Notes: generated by a model not told the origin, from the letters alone. A DNA stretch of 22,289 nucleotides from Fusobacteriaceae bacterium UBA2433 (GCA_002342785.1 DDQV01000042.1:354-22642); one strand, 5' to 3'; shown: positions 6,939 to 14,914, counted from the stretch's first letter. Numbers and translations are program-made.

Positions 6939-6967
6939 TTGATAAAACCTGTAAAATATAGTACAAT
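6939..6967 (+). promoter_or_regulatory. Promoter of the U32/methyltransferase/lspA run
   Basis: TTGATA (6939-6944), 17-base spacer, TACAAT (6962-6967), 36 bases before the first ATG. It is the only good promoter ahead of the five plus-strand genes. Confidence 0.7.
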
Positions 6968-7003
6968 ATTAGGTAAATAAAAATTTAAAATAGAGGTGGA
7001 AAG

Positions 7004-9142
7004 ATGAGAATAATTGCTCCTGCAGGGGATATAGAGAGGATGAAAGCAGCTATAAAAGGTGGTGCAGACGAAGTTTATCTGGGACTAAAAGGTTTTGGAG
7101 CCAGGAGATCTGCTATTAATTTTACTATTAATGAATTAAAAGATGCCATTGATTATGCACATTTAAGAGGAGTAAGGGTACTACTCACACTCAATACAAT
7201 TATGAAAGACAGCGAATTAGATTCTTTGTATATGAATCTGTCTGCACTATATGAACATGGATTAGATGTTGTAATTGTACAAGATCTAGGTGTATTTAGA
7301 TATCTAAAAGATAATTTTAAAAAGTTAGAGATCCACGGAAGTACTCAAATGACTGTAGCTAATCATGTTGAAGCTAACTATCTCTATGATCTAGGATTTA
7401 AAAGAGTTGTTTTATCCCGTGAACTTAGTTTTGAAGAGATTAAAAATATTAGAAAAAAAACAAAGATCGAGTTAGAAATATTTGTATCTGGAGCTCTATG
7501 TATATCTTATTCTGGAAATTGTTATATCAGTAGTTTTATTGGAAGTAGAAGTGGTAACAGAGGTATGTGTGCTCAAGTTTGTAGAAAAAAATATATAACA
7601 ACAAATAAAGATGAAAATGGATATCTTCTTAGTCCAAAAGATCAGATGTTAGATAAGATAGAGATCGAAAATTTAAAAGATGCAGGTATAGATGCAATTA
7701 AAGTAGAGGGAAGGATGAAATCTTCTAACTATGTCTATGAGATGGTAGGTAAATATAGAGATATATTAGATAAAAAAAATACAGAACATCATCCTGAAAA
7801 AATATTTAATAGAGGATATTCCAAAGGATATTTTTATAAAAATGAAAGTGATAAATTAATGAATAGTAAGTATGCTTCTAACTACGGATATAGTATTGGA
7901 GATGTAAGGGGAAGGATATTAAAATTAAATACTACAGTTGTTTTGGGAGATGGAATAGCTTACTTAGATAAAGATATGAATATCTTAAAGGGAGAATATC
8001 TAAACCAAATAATTATCATGGGGAAAAAAGTAAAGGAAGCTAAAAGATTAGATCTTATTAGTATCTATCCTCCAAAAGGAACTAAGTTTATCTATAAAAC
8101 ATTTGATAAGGGATTAAATGACAGTATTGAGACTAAACTAAAAACTGAAAAAGGAAGGATGTCTATAGGCGGAAAGTTTTTTGCACATGTAGGGGAACCT
8201 ATAAGATTTGATATCTACACAAATGGTAAAACTTTTTCTATCACAGGTGATATCTTAGAGGAAGCTCAAAAAAGACCATTAGATGATAAGACAATATTTG
8301 AAAAATTAGGAGAGATGGGTAACTCTACATTAAAATTATCTACTCTAGATATTAATTATGATGGAAAAGCCTTTGTTTCACTTAAAACTTTAAAAGATAT
8401 TAAAAGACAAGTCATTGAAAAATTTGAAAATGAATATTTATCTACTACTAGAAGAGATCTAGATAATCATGAAATTATTGGGTTCACTCCAGCAATAAAT
8501 GAAAATAATTATAAGACTACAGTTGCAGTATCTGTTGTAAATAAAGATCAATTTAAAGTTGCTAAGGAATTTGGAATAAAAAAAATATATTATAGAGGTC
8601 CTGAGGTAGCTAAAGAATCTAATCTAAGCAAGATCGATACAAAATCTAGATTAGCCTCTAACCTATATCAATTGATACAAAATGAAAATGATACAGTATC
8701 TGTAGATTATAATTTTAATATAGCTAATAGTAGATCTATAGAAGAATTTTCAAAAATGAAAAATACAGGAGTCATCTACCTATCACCAGAATTTGATTTA
8801 GATTATTTAAGTACTCTAGAACTTAGTAAGTGTGGGATGATGGTCTATGGTCACCTTACAGGGATGTATATAGAAAATCTTAATCTAGATTCTAAAGAGA
8901 TTACCAATGAAAATGGAGATAACTTTAAACTTCACACTAATAAATTAGGAAATACTCAAGTGTTTTTAGAAAAACCTATGAATGTAATCTCTAGGATCGA
9001 AAAATTAAAAGATTTAGGGTTAGCTGAAGTAAGATTAGATTTTGTATTAGAGTCGGGATTTGAGATGAAAAAAGTATTAGAAAGTATTCAAACAGGAATA
9101 GGGGAATATGTCCCTTACAACTTACACAAAGGAGTATTTTAA
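7004..9142 (+). CDS. U32-family protein (RlhA/YdcP-like, RNA hydroxylation)
   Basis: 712 residues. The N-terminal U32 domain has PAGDIERMKAAIKGGADEVYLG (about 6-27) and the cysteine signature C166-x6-C173-x15-C189-x3-C193 within GALCISYSGNC...GNRGMCAQVCR. The U32 family was first named as peptidases/collagenases, but bacterial members studied include RlhA (23S rRNA 5-hydroxycytidine) and TrhP (tRNA hydroxyuridine), which use prephenate-dependent chemistry. The length, with a long C-terminal extension, matches the RlhA/DUF3656 type (about 650 residues in E. coli) better than the short TrhP type. AGGTGG precedes the ATG by 4 bases. It is first in a plus-strand run of overlapping genes. Exact RNA specificity is not decided by the sequence. 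Confidence 0.85.
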   Translation: MRIIAPAGDIERMKAAIKGGADEVYLGLKGFGARRSAINFTINELKDAIDYAHLRGVRVLLTLNTIMKDSELDSLYMNLSALYEHGLDVVIVQDLGVFRYLKDNFKKLEIHGSTQMTVANHVEANYLYDLGFKRVVLSRELSFEEIKNIRKKTKIELEIFVSGALCISYSGNCYISSFIGSRSGNRGMCAQVCRKKYITTNKDENGYLLSPKDQMLDKIEIENLKDAGIDAIKVEGRMKSSNYVYEMVGKYRDILDKKNTEHHPEKIFNRGYSKGYFYKNESDKLMNSKYASNYGYSIGDVRGRILKLNTTVVLGDGIAYLDKDMNILKGEYLNQIIIMGKKVKEAKRLDLISIYPPKGTKFIYKTFDKGLNDSIETKLKTEKGRMSIGGKFFAHVGEPIRFDIYTNGKTFSITGDILEEAQKRPLDDKTIFEKLGEMGNSTLKLSTLDINYDGKAFVSLKTLKDIKRQVIEKFENEYLSTTRRDLDNHEIIGFTPAINENNYKTTVAVSVVNKDQFKVAKEFGIKKIYYRGPEVAKESNLSKIDTKSRLASNLYQLIQNENDTVSVDYNFNIANSRSIEEFSKMKNTGVIYLSPEFDLDYLSTLELSKCGMMVYGHLTGMYIENLNLDSKEITNENGDNFKLHTNKLGNTQVFLEKPMNVISRIEKLKDLGLAEVRLDFVLESGFEMKKVLESIQTGIGEYVPYNLHKGVF

Positions 9143-9146
9143 ATTT

Positions 9147-9800
9147 ATGAGATGCAATATATGTGGAGGTGAAGAACTTCATCTTATTGAAATAAAAAAT
9201 AAAGGCGGATTAAAAAAATATTATCAATGTAAAAAATGTGAATTTATTTTTATAGATAGGGATCATATTATTTCATTAGAAGATGAAGGTAAAAGGTATA
9301 AGATCCATAACAATGAGATTTCGGATCCATCATATAGATCTTATTTCAAAAAATTTATAGACTATATAGAAGATAATCTAGATAAAAAATATTCTATCTT
9401 AGACTATGGTTCAGGACCTCAACCAGTATTAGCTGATGTCATGAAAGAAAATGGATATGATGTAGATATCTATGACAAATTTTTTTATAATAAAAAAGAA
9501 TATCTAGATAAAAAATATGATGTAATAATATCTACTGAGGTCTTTGAACATATATATGAGCCTAGAGAAACTATAGAAACTTTACTATCTATCTTGAATA
9601 AAGATGGAAAATTGATCTTAATGACTGGATTTTCTCCTATTACTCACGAGGAATTTAAGAGATGGTGGTATGTAAAAGATCCTACCCACGTAGTATTTTA
9701 TAATAAAAAAACTTTTGAGACTATAAGTAAAAAATATAATTTAAAGATAATAAAAGATAATGGTAAAAATATAGTTGTCTTTCAAAGGAGGATCACATGA
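9147..9800 (+). CDS. SAM-dependent methyltransferase with N-terminal zinc ribbon
   Basis: 217 residues starting four bases after the U32 stop. An earlier in-frame ATG at 9108 would overlap the U32 gene by 35 bases; I prefer MRCNIC because the cysteine knuckle then sits at the N-terminus. C3-x2-C6 and C28-x2-C31 form a probable zinc ribbon. The class I methyltransferase core follows: motif I ILDYGSGPQP (84-93), then DVIISTEVFEHI and LLSILNKDGKLILMTGF. Such CxxC-headed enzymes act on varied small molecules or macromolecules, and the target is not recognisable. Its position next to a presumed RNA-modification gene may hint at RNA, which is inference. Its end overlaps the next start by four bases (ATGA). 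Confidence 0.78.
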   Translation: MRCNICGGEELHLIEIKNKGGLKKYYQCKKCEFIFIDRDHIISLEDEGKRYKIHNNEISDPSYRSYFKKFIDYIEDNLDKKYSILDYGSGPQPVLADVMKENGYDVDIYDKFFYNKKEYLDKKYDVIISTEVFEHIYEPRETIETLLSILNKDGKLILMTGFSPITHEEFKRWWYVKDPTHVVFYNKKTFETISKKYNLKIIKDNGKNIVVFQRRIT

Positions 9801-10678
9801 GTATGAGTATTAAATTATTTTTTCTTTATTTAATTGTTGTAATCATTAATTTTTCCCACATAGAAGATAGTCAAACAAAAAAACAATTAAATAATATTGA
9901 AAGTAATAAAGAAACATCTACAAAAAAAAATATTAAAGTCCAATCTAAAATAAAAAAATTAAAAAAAGGTAGCTATAAAGAGATAGATCTAATCCTTCTA
10001 TCTGATGTACAACCAATTTTAGATGAAAAGTCCGTACCTAGAGTAATTTATAGTATGGATAAGGTCTCTTTAAAAAATTTAGATACTTCTTATAAGAAAC
10101 AAAAATTTCTTGAAATAATGGTTCCTACAGCAATGATTGTAATTGAGGAGATAGAAGAGATTAGAAACAATTTAAAATTAATTATAGAAGGAAAAAAAGA
10201 CAGAGATGAAGACTATCTCTCAGAGATGTATACTAAATATAGAGTAAAAGAAAAAGACATAGAAGTTTTGTATCTTAAATTAAAACCCGTTCCTATTTCG
10301 ATATTACTTTCTCAAGCTATTATAGAAAGTGGTTGGGGTACCTCTAGATTTTTTCAAAAAGCAAATAATATTTTTGGTGTATGGTCTGTAGATCCTACTG
10401 AGCCAAGGATCAAAGCAGGAAAAGCTAGGACAAATAAGCAGGTATACTTAAGAAAATACCCTACATTAAAAGGATCTATAACTGATTATATGAAACTTTT
10501 AGCTAGACACAAGGCTTATAGTGAATTCCGAAAAAAACTTCAAACAACAGATGACTATAAGATATTAGTTCCAAAATTAAATAAATATAGTGAGTTAGGA
10601 AAAGTTTATACCAATAGACTTAAATCTACAATTGAACATAATGAGCTATACAAATATAACAGGTATGAGTTTGAATAG
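9797..10678 (+). CDS. Bax/FlgJ-like N-acetylglucosaminidase
   Basis: 293 residues. An N-terminal hydrophobic helix (about 5-20) acts as a signal peptide or anchor. A Lys/Glu-rich linker follows, then a C-terminal glucosaminidase domain (about 155-285). The catalytic signature is ILLSQAIIESGWGTSRF with Glu177 as the probable acid, followed by NNIFGVWS and a YLRKYPTLKGSITDYMKLLARH segment as in Bax and GH73 enzymes. It should cut peptidoglycan glycan strands in the envelope. AGGAGG lies five bases before the first ATG, and a second in-frame ATG is two codons on. Its 3' end overlaps the lspA-like gene. Confidence 0.85.
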   Translation: MSMSIKLFFLYLIVVIINFSHIEDSQTKKQLNNIESNKETSTKKNIKVQSKIKKLKKGSYKEIDLILLSDVQPILDEKSVPRVIYSMDKVSLKNLDTSYKKQKFLEIMVPTAMIVIEEIEEIRNNLKLIIEGKKDRDEDYLSEMYTKYRVKEKDIEVLYLKLKPVPISILLSQAIIESGWGTSRFFQKANNIFGVWSVDPTEPRIKAGKARTNKQVYLRKYPTLKGSITDYMKLLARHKAYSEFRKKLQTTDDYKILVPKLNKYSELGKVYTNRLKSTIEHNELYKYNRYEFE

Positions 10679-11102
10679 GGAGTGGTTCTTTGCCTTAGGT
10701 ATAATTGTAATCTTTTTAACTTTAGACCTAAGAACCAAAAGATGGGCTGAAAAAAATCTAGATATTTCTAAATATATTTTTGATGGAAAGATAGAATTAG
10801 TCTATGTAAGAAACTATGGAATAGCATTCAATAAATTGTCAGGCAAAAAAAAATTAATATTGATTACAAATTTATTTTTATTTATCTACCTCAGTTATCT
10901 TCTTTATACAGATATAAAAAATTATCTAGGTTATGCACTCATCTTCGCAGGAGGATTAGGTAATTTTATTTGTAGATTACAAAAAGGTTATGTAATTGAT
11001 TTTGTTTATTTTAATATTAAAAACTGGCCTGTTTTTAATATAGCAGATTTTGAAGTATTTATAGGAATTATCATTGTTATTATTAACGAGATAATAACTT
11101 AA
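10665..11102 (+). CDS. lspA: LspA-like lipoprotein signal peptidase with a substituted catalytic Asp
   Basis: About 145 residues with four hydrophobic helices and the signal peptidase II motifs: LDLRTKRW (D21), YVRNYGIAF (N50), GGLGNFICRLQKGYVIDF (N100, C103) and PVFNIADFEVF (N125, D128). By comparison with B. subtilis LspA (Asn99, Asp102, Asn126, Asp129), the first catalytic Asp of GNxxDR is Cys103 here (TGT at 10971-10973). The rest of the site is intact. Asp peptidase activity would normally be lost, so the protein may be inactive, use altered chemistry, or reflect a mutation. I chose the ATG at 10665, which overlaps the preceding gene by 14 bases; earlier in-frame ATGs at 10641 and 10632 are possible, and none has a strong Shine-Dalgarno sequence. 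Confidence 0.8.
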   Translation: MSLNREWFFALGIIVIFLTLDLRTKRWAEKNLDISKYIFDGKIELVYVRNYGIAFNKLSGKKKLILITNLFLFIYLSYLLYTDIKNYLGYALIFAGGLGNFICRLQKGYVIDFVYFNIKNWPVFNIADFEVFIGIIIVIINEIIT

Positions 11103-11136
11103 AAAAATTAATCTAAAAAATCTAGAGAGGAAGAAA

Positions 11137-11640
11137 ATGGAATTTAAATACTTAAATGGATATTCAGAAAATATCCTACATCAGATAGAACAATTGATCA
11201 AAAATAAAAAATTAGGAGATTATATAAAAAATAAATATCCCAATGCCCATAGGATCGATACAGACAAACAATTGTATGAGTATACTATGGAGATAAAAAA
11301 TAAATTTCTAAGAAAGAGTCAACCATTATCAAAGGTAGTTTATGATGGAAAGATAATTTTAGAAAATCAGGCTTTGGGTCTCCACTCATATATTCCTAGA
11401 AAACAAGGTAAAAAAACAAAGGTAAAAAATGAAATAAAAATAGCTACTAAGTTTAAAAAGATGCCATTAGAATTTTTAGAACACATAGTAGTCCACGAAT
11501 TAGCTCATCTAAAGGAAAAAAATCATGACAAAGCTTTTTATAAACTATGTCAGTCTATGGAGGATAATTGTGGACAGGTAGAATTAGATCTAAGAATATA
11601 CTTGACCTATGTAGATATCTTCAAAGAAGAACTTTATTAA
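11137..11640 (+). CDS. YgjP-like zinc metallopeptidase-domain protein
   Basis: 167 residues. The C-terminal half carries the zincin motif HELAH at 120-124 (Glu121 catalytic), then KNHDKAFYKLC with His130 as the likely third ligand. This is the pattern of the YgjP/SprT-like (DUF45) group. The N-terminal half is Lys-rich and without a signal, so the protein is probably cytoplasmic. AGAGAGGAAGAAA precedes the ATG. It is last in the plus-strand run, just before a strong hairpin. The physiological substrate of the YgjP group is not established. Confidence 0.8.
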   Translation: MEFKYLNGYSENILHQIEQLIKNKKLGDYIKNKYPNAHRIDTDKQLYEYTMEIKNKFLRKSQPLSKVVYDGKIILENQALGLHSYIPRKQGKKTKVKNEIKIATKFKKMPLEFLEHIVVHELAHLKEKNHDKAFYKLCQSMEDNCGQVELDLRIYLTYVDIFKEELY

Positions 11641-11643
11641 AAG

Positions 11644-11687
11644 AAGGAAGGCCCTAGTTTATAAAAACTTAAGCCTTCCTTTTTTTA
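11644..11687 (+). terminator. Terminator after the ygjP-like gene, probably bidirectional
   Basis: Stem AAGGAAGGC / GCCTTCCTT with a nested AGTTT/AAACT inner stem, then a T-run on the plus strand and A-rich sequence on the other side. It separates the plus-strand run from the convergent lipoprotein gene, whose stop lies in the T-run. Confidence 0.85.
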
Positions 11688-12539
11688 CATATAATAATCA
11701 ATTTTTCTTTCTTTTATTACTTTAGGTTTTCCATCTTCAACACTAGTTTTTTCAATCCAATTTCCTATTTTATCATATTTATATATATTTTTTGTCTTAG
11801 ACATAATTGAAAAATCTTTAGACTGAGTGATTAAGGTTACATCATCTCTATCTTTATCTTCATATCTATAATCTTTTACATAGATTGTCGTTCCTATTTT
11901 TAATTTTTCTTCAAGGATCTTTCCATCTCCATCATATTTAATATATTTTTCTTCTAGTAATCTACCATCAGATCTATAGTGTCTAGATTCAAGTACCCTT
12001 CCCTTTTTATCATATTCAAATTTAAACTTAGAACTTAAAACTCCATTTAAATCATAAATATTTTTTTCAATAGCATCTCCTCTATCGTCTCTTATATATA
12101 TTATTTTGCCTATAAATTCATCCTTTGAATTATACTTACTAGCTTCTGTCAATCTGCCTTTATCATCTCTTGTATATATTGTTTTACCTATAAATTCATC
12201 CTTTGAATTATACTCACTACTTTGAATTAATCTCTCATTCTCATCGTATTTATACAATGTTTTTTTTTGAATTACATCATCAAAGTCAGATTCTCCATCT
12301 TCAACTTTAACCTCTTCTATATTAAAGTAGTAATATCTATTATCTTCTTTAGAATTACTCCTCATACCCTTTTTAATCTCTCCAAATTTTAATTCTGCAT
12401 TATAACTAGAATATTTGATAGATTTTACCCTACCCTTAAGACCCAAAATTTTGACATCAGTCTTGTCTCCTTTTTTTATGCCTCCACAAGCAGATAATAA
12501 AATTATAAATATTAAGGCAATAGTTATTTTTGTTTTCAT
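11685..12539 (-). CDS. Lipoprotein with YD-type repeats
   Basis: 284 residues. The lipoprotein signal ends at LLSAC with Cys18. The body is made of short beta-like units of the form YDxxGRLxExxxY (for example YKYDENERLIQSSEY, YDKKGRVLESRHY, YKYDKIGNWIEK), similar to RHS/YD repeats and MORN-like antitoxin-type folds. Two neighbouring units, each containing YNSKDEFIGK, repeat with a 26-residue (78-bp) period and are almost identical in DNA, a recent duplication. AGGAAGG precedes the ATG by seven bases. It should be anchored in a membrane, facing outward. No enzymatic motif is visible and the role is unknown. Confidence 0.75.
   Translation of the reverse strand: MKTKITIALIFIILLSACGGIKKGDKTDVKILGLKGRVKSIKYSSYNAELKFGEIKKGMRSNSKEDNRYYYFNIEEVKVEDGESDFDDVIQKKTLYKYDENERLIQSSEYNSKDEFIGKTIYTRDDKGRLTEASKYNSKDEFIGKIIYIRDDRGDAIEKNIYDLNGVLSSKFKFEYDKKGRVLESRHYRSDGRLLEEKYIKYDGDGKILEEKLKIGTTIYVKDYRYEDKDRDDVTLITQSKDFSIMSKTKNIYKYDKIGNWIEKTSVEDGKPKVIKERKIDYYM
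12110..12214 (-). repeat. Tandem 78-bp repeat inside the YD-repeat lipoprotein
   Basis: A 27-base block beginning CTATAAATTCATCC at 12110 recurs exactly at 12188, 78 bases later. It encodes the repeated YNSKDEFIGK unit. The spacing is a whole number of codons, so copy-number change would keep the frame. Confidence 0.8.
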
Positions 12540-12593
12540 ATTTAAACCTTCCTCTTCTATTTAGGTTTTTGTTTTACAGAAATGACATATTGC

Positions 12594-13052
12594 TTAATTA
12601 CATTTTTGTTTTTTTACATATCTTTTTAAAAAATTTAAATCTCTAGCTAGATCTCTAGCTACATTTAATACTATTTTTACAAAAAGTTCTGGATTTTTTT
12701 TATTCATCTCTATAAAAAATTTTTTAGAAATTACGGCTAATTTAATATCTGTCTTAGCCATAGCAGATACCAATTGTTTTTGGATACCTATAGTAGCTGA
12801 AGTTCCAAATAAAAATCCTATATTCCCATCAGCTATTTTTTCTTCTAAAATAAAAAATTCCATCTCTCCCTCTAAGATAATATAAATATTTTTTGGGGAA
12901 TCTCCCTCTTTATATACATAATTGCCAGCTTCAATATTTTCTTCATGGATATACTCCATTATATTCCCTATCTCTTCGTGTGAAATCCCACCAAAAAATG
13001 AAAGTTGGGGAACAATATTAAAAATATTTTTTTCTAATTCTTTTCTTAACAC
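12594..13052 (-). CDS. Stand-alone cyclic-nucleotide-binding-domain protein
   Basis: 152 residues that form a single cNMP-binding (CRP N-terminal) beta-roll: GNYVYKEGDSPKNIYIILEGEMEFFI (about 43-68), then a glycine-rich turn and AVISKKFFIEMNKKNPEL, ending in a C-terminal helix (ARDLARDLNFLKRYVKK). There is no helix-turn-helix, so it is not a typical CRP/FNR regulator; it may be a sensor subunit acting on a partner. The phosphate-binding cassette of true cAMP binders (RxxxxGE...) is not conserved, so the ligand is uncertain. The start is GTG at 13052, with GGGAGG seven bases upstream. Confidence 0.75.
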   Translation of the reverse strand: MLRKELEKNIFNIVPQLSFFGGISHEEIGNIMEYIHEENIEAGNYVYKEGDSPKNIYIILEGEMEFFILEEKIADGNIGFLFGTSATIGIQKQLVSAMAKTDIKLAVISKKFFIEMNKKNPELFVKIVLNVARDLARDLNFLKRYVKKQKCN

Positions 13053-13180
13053 AAACTTTACCTCCCATTATTATTATTTTCATCATTACCTTAGATCACT
13101 TATTTCTACATCAATACTTTAAATTAAATCTTTTTTAATAAGTTTGAAAAGTAGATAAGTTTAAAAAAGAATAATTTTTT

Positions 13181-13369
13181 TTAATGAAATAAAAATTTGG
13201 GTTTGAGTATAACAGAAAGTATCTCTTTTCTATTTTCATATATTTTAATTCTCTTGTCAAGAAATATATTATACATTAATTTTATAAAACAAAAAGTTCT
13301 ATGAACTAATACCTCACCTCTTTTAATTTGAAATATTTTTAGTTTAAAACTTTTGCTATATTTTTTCAT
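13181..13369 (-). CDS. Small basic protein of unknown function
   Basis: 62 codons starting at ATG 13369, with AGGAGGTGG about seven bases upstream, a strong ribosome site that argues for translation. The product is very Lys-rich with a hydrophobic middle (TFCFIKLMYNIFL) and no family I recognise. An upstream in-frame ATG (13390) overlaps the Shine-Dalgarno sequence and is rejected. It could be spurious in such an AT-rich region. Confidence 0.4.
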   Translation of the reverse strand: MKKYSKSFKLKIFQIKRGEVLVHRTFCFIKLMYNIFLDKRIKIYENRKEILSVILKPKFLFH

Positions 13370-13456
13370 AGATTTCCACCTCCTCTTCATGTAATATATA
13401 AGTTATATCATACCACATATAACACAAAGTTCAAAGGAGAAAAAATATTTAGTACT

Positions 13457-13479
13457 AATATCCAATTAATTAGGATATT
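13457..13479. terminator. Weak hairpin downstream of threonine aldolase
   Basis: AATATCC / GGATATT with a 9-base loop, in the 127-base gap 13370-13496. The T-run follows it on the plus strand, but not clearly on the minus strand where the genes lie, so its use as a terminator for the aldolase gene is uncertain. Confidence 0.3.
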
Positions 13480-13496
13480 TTTTTAAATTATAATTT

Positions 13497-14552
13497 TTAG
13501 GCTGCTTTTTGTTTTTTAGTCAATATTTTTCTCATCTGTTGTGCAAAATCAAATACATCTTCTTTTGTTATATCAAAAGATGTAACCCATCTAACCTCTG
13601 ATCGAACTACATCCCATACATAGAAAAAATATTTTTCTTGAAGAATCGGTATTATTTCTTTTGGAAGGATGGCATATACAGTATTAGCTTCCACTTTATT
13701 TGTCATCTTTACACCTGGAATATCAGCTACACTCTCGGCTAAAAGTTTTGCCATATTATTAGATTGTCTTGCATTTTTTAATCCCAATTCATTTTCTAAA
13801 AGAGCTATAAATTGTGCTGCTATATAACGCATCTTAGAGTTTAGTTGTGTACATTGTTTTTTTCTATAGGTGACATTTTTAGCTAGTTCTGTATTAAAAA
13901 ATATAACAGCTTCCCCAAACATCATTCCATTTTTTGTTCCGCCAAATGATAATACATCTACTCCTAGGTCCTTAGTCATCTCTTTAAATCCAACATTTAA
14001 ACTATCTGCAGCATTAAATATTCTTGCTCCATCTATATGAAAAAGTAAATCATTTTCATGGGCAAAATCTGCAATTTCTTTTATCTCTTTCAATGTATAT
14101 ACTGCTCCTATTTCTGTAGGTTGAGTTATAGAGATAACTCTAGGTTGAGAGTGATGCATACTCCCCATAGAAATTTTTAAATAATCTCTTACCCTTTCAA
14201 CTTTTAGTTTACCGCCTACGTCGCAAGCTTTTATTCCTACCATTGAACATCCAGTAAATTTTGTAGGAGCTCCTACTTCATAAGTATTTATATGTGCTTG
14301 TTCTGGACAAATCACAGAATGAAATGATTCAGTCATAGCAGCTAAAGCCACTGTATTTGCTCCAGTACCATTATATAAAAAATCAACATAAATATCACTA
14401 CCAAATATCTCTTTAAATTTTTCTATTGCTTTTTTTGTGTATCTGTCTTCCCCATAAGCTTTGGCATGTCCTATATTGCACTTAATAAGTGCATTCATTA
14501 TCTCAGGATCAACACCACTATAATTATCACTTGCAAAACTTTTCTTATCCAT
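13497..14552 (-). CDS. ltaE: Low-specificity L-threonine aldolase
   Basis: 351 residues, a PLP fold-type I enzyme that cleaves threonine (or allo-threonine) to glycine and acetaldehyde. FASDNYSGVDPEIM is at the N-terminus, NGTGANTVAL at 61-70, HIDGAR with Asp174, and SFGGTKNG with Lys207 as the PLP Schiff-base lysine. I start at ATG 14552, with GGAGG six bases upstream; a longer frame begins inside the upstream terminator hairpin. The gene has its own promoter and a tandem glycine riboswitch, and it lies just after the threonine operon, so it is set up to make glycine from threonine under glycine control. Confidence 0.9.
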   Translation of the reverse strand: MDKKSFASDNYSGVDPEIMNALIKCNIGHAKAYGEDRYTKKAIEKFKEIFGSDIYVDFLYNGTGANTVALAAMTESFHSVICPEQAHINTYEVGAPTKFTGCSMVGIKACDVGGKLKVERVRDYLKISMGSMHHSQPRVISITQPTEIGAVYTLKEIKEIADFAHENDLLFHIDGARIFNAADSLNVGFKEMTKDLGVDVLSFGGTKNGMMFGEAVIFFNTELAKNVTYRKKQCTQLNSKMRYIAAQFIALLENELGLKNARQSNNMAKLLAESVADIPGVKMTNKVEANTVYAILPKEIIPILQEKYFFYVWDVVRSEVRWVTSFDITKEDVFDFAQQMRKILTKKQKAA

Positions 14553-14584
14553 TATTCTCCTCCTACTATTTATCAAAATTTTAA

Positions 14585-14628
14585 GTAAAATAAAAGAGGT
14601 TATGCTGTATACTACAGTCATAACCTCT
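14585..14628 (-). terminator. Intrinsic terminator in the glycine-riboswitch expression platform
   Basis: Stem AGAGGTTATG / CATAACCTCT extended by CTGT/ACAG, then TTTTATTTTA on the minus strand, between the riboswitch and the aldolase start. It is the likely regulated terminator. Confidence 0.75.
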
Positions 14629-14651
14629 GAAAGAATTTTTAGAAGGTAAAT

Positions 14652-14675
14652 AAAACATATGCACGCATATGTTTT
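14652..14675 (-). other. Second hairpin in the riboswitch expression platform
   Basis: A perfect inverted repeat AAAACATATGC / GCATATGTTTT just after aptamer 2 and 24 bases before the terminator stem. It may insulate or rearrange with the platform. Confidence 0.5.
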
Positions 14676-14679
14676 CCTT

Positions 14680-14866
14680 CCTCTGTCCTTTTTACCTGAG
14701 AGTTTTGTCTAATCCACATTCTGGATCAGTTTTGCTCCTTCGGTGCCCATTTCGGGTCTCTCCAGAGGCTCGTCCAGTAAGGGTCTTTATCTGCTTTCGC
14801 AAATACCTGAAAGTTTTACTTCTTCGGTGGCTTATATTCTAAGCACTCTCCCCATACCTTCGTCCG
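14680..14866 (-). ncRNA. Tandem glycine riboswitch
   Basis: On the minus strand two aptamers lie head to tail, about 14866-14772 and 14768-14680. Both carry the conserved glycine-riboswitch cores: GGGGAGAG and GGAGAGACC openings, CACCGAAG in each, and TTTCAGGTA / CTCAGGTAAAAAGGACAG closings. The pair is followed by a hairpin and then an intrinsic terminator ahead of the threonine aldolase gene. Because the controlled enzyme makes glycine, shut-off by glycine is the expected logic, although many glycine riboswitches (gcv operons) turn genes on. The sequence does not settle the sign. Confidence 0.93.
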
Positions 14867-14885
14867 ATTTTTATTAATATTTAGG

Positions 14886-14914
14886 ATAATAACATTTTTT
14901 TTTGATTATGTCAA
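14886..14914 (-). promoter_or_regulatory. Promoter of the glycine riboswitch/ltaE transcript
   Basis: TTGACA (14909-14914), 17-base spacer, TATTAT (14886-14891), about 20 bases before the first aptamer. It makes ltaE independent of the threonine operon. Confidence 0.75.

Noticed and set aside
12110..12214. CRISPR-like direct repeats
   Set aside because: There are only two copies, the 78-bp period is in frame, and both encode the same peptide unit in a lipoprotein gene.
14553..14621. Longer N-terminus for threonine aldolase
   Set aside because: The extension would start inside the terminator hairpin and reads as non-family sequence; the ATG at 14552 has GGAGG and begins with the expected FASDNYSG region.
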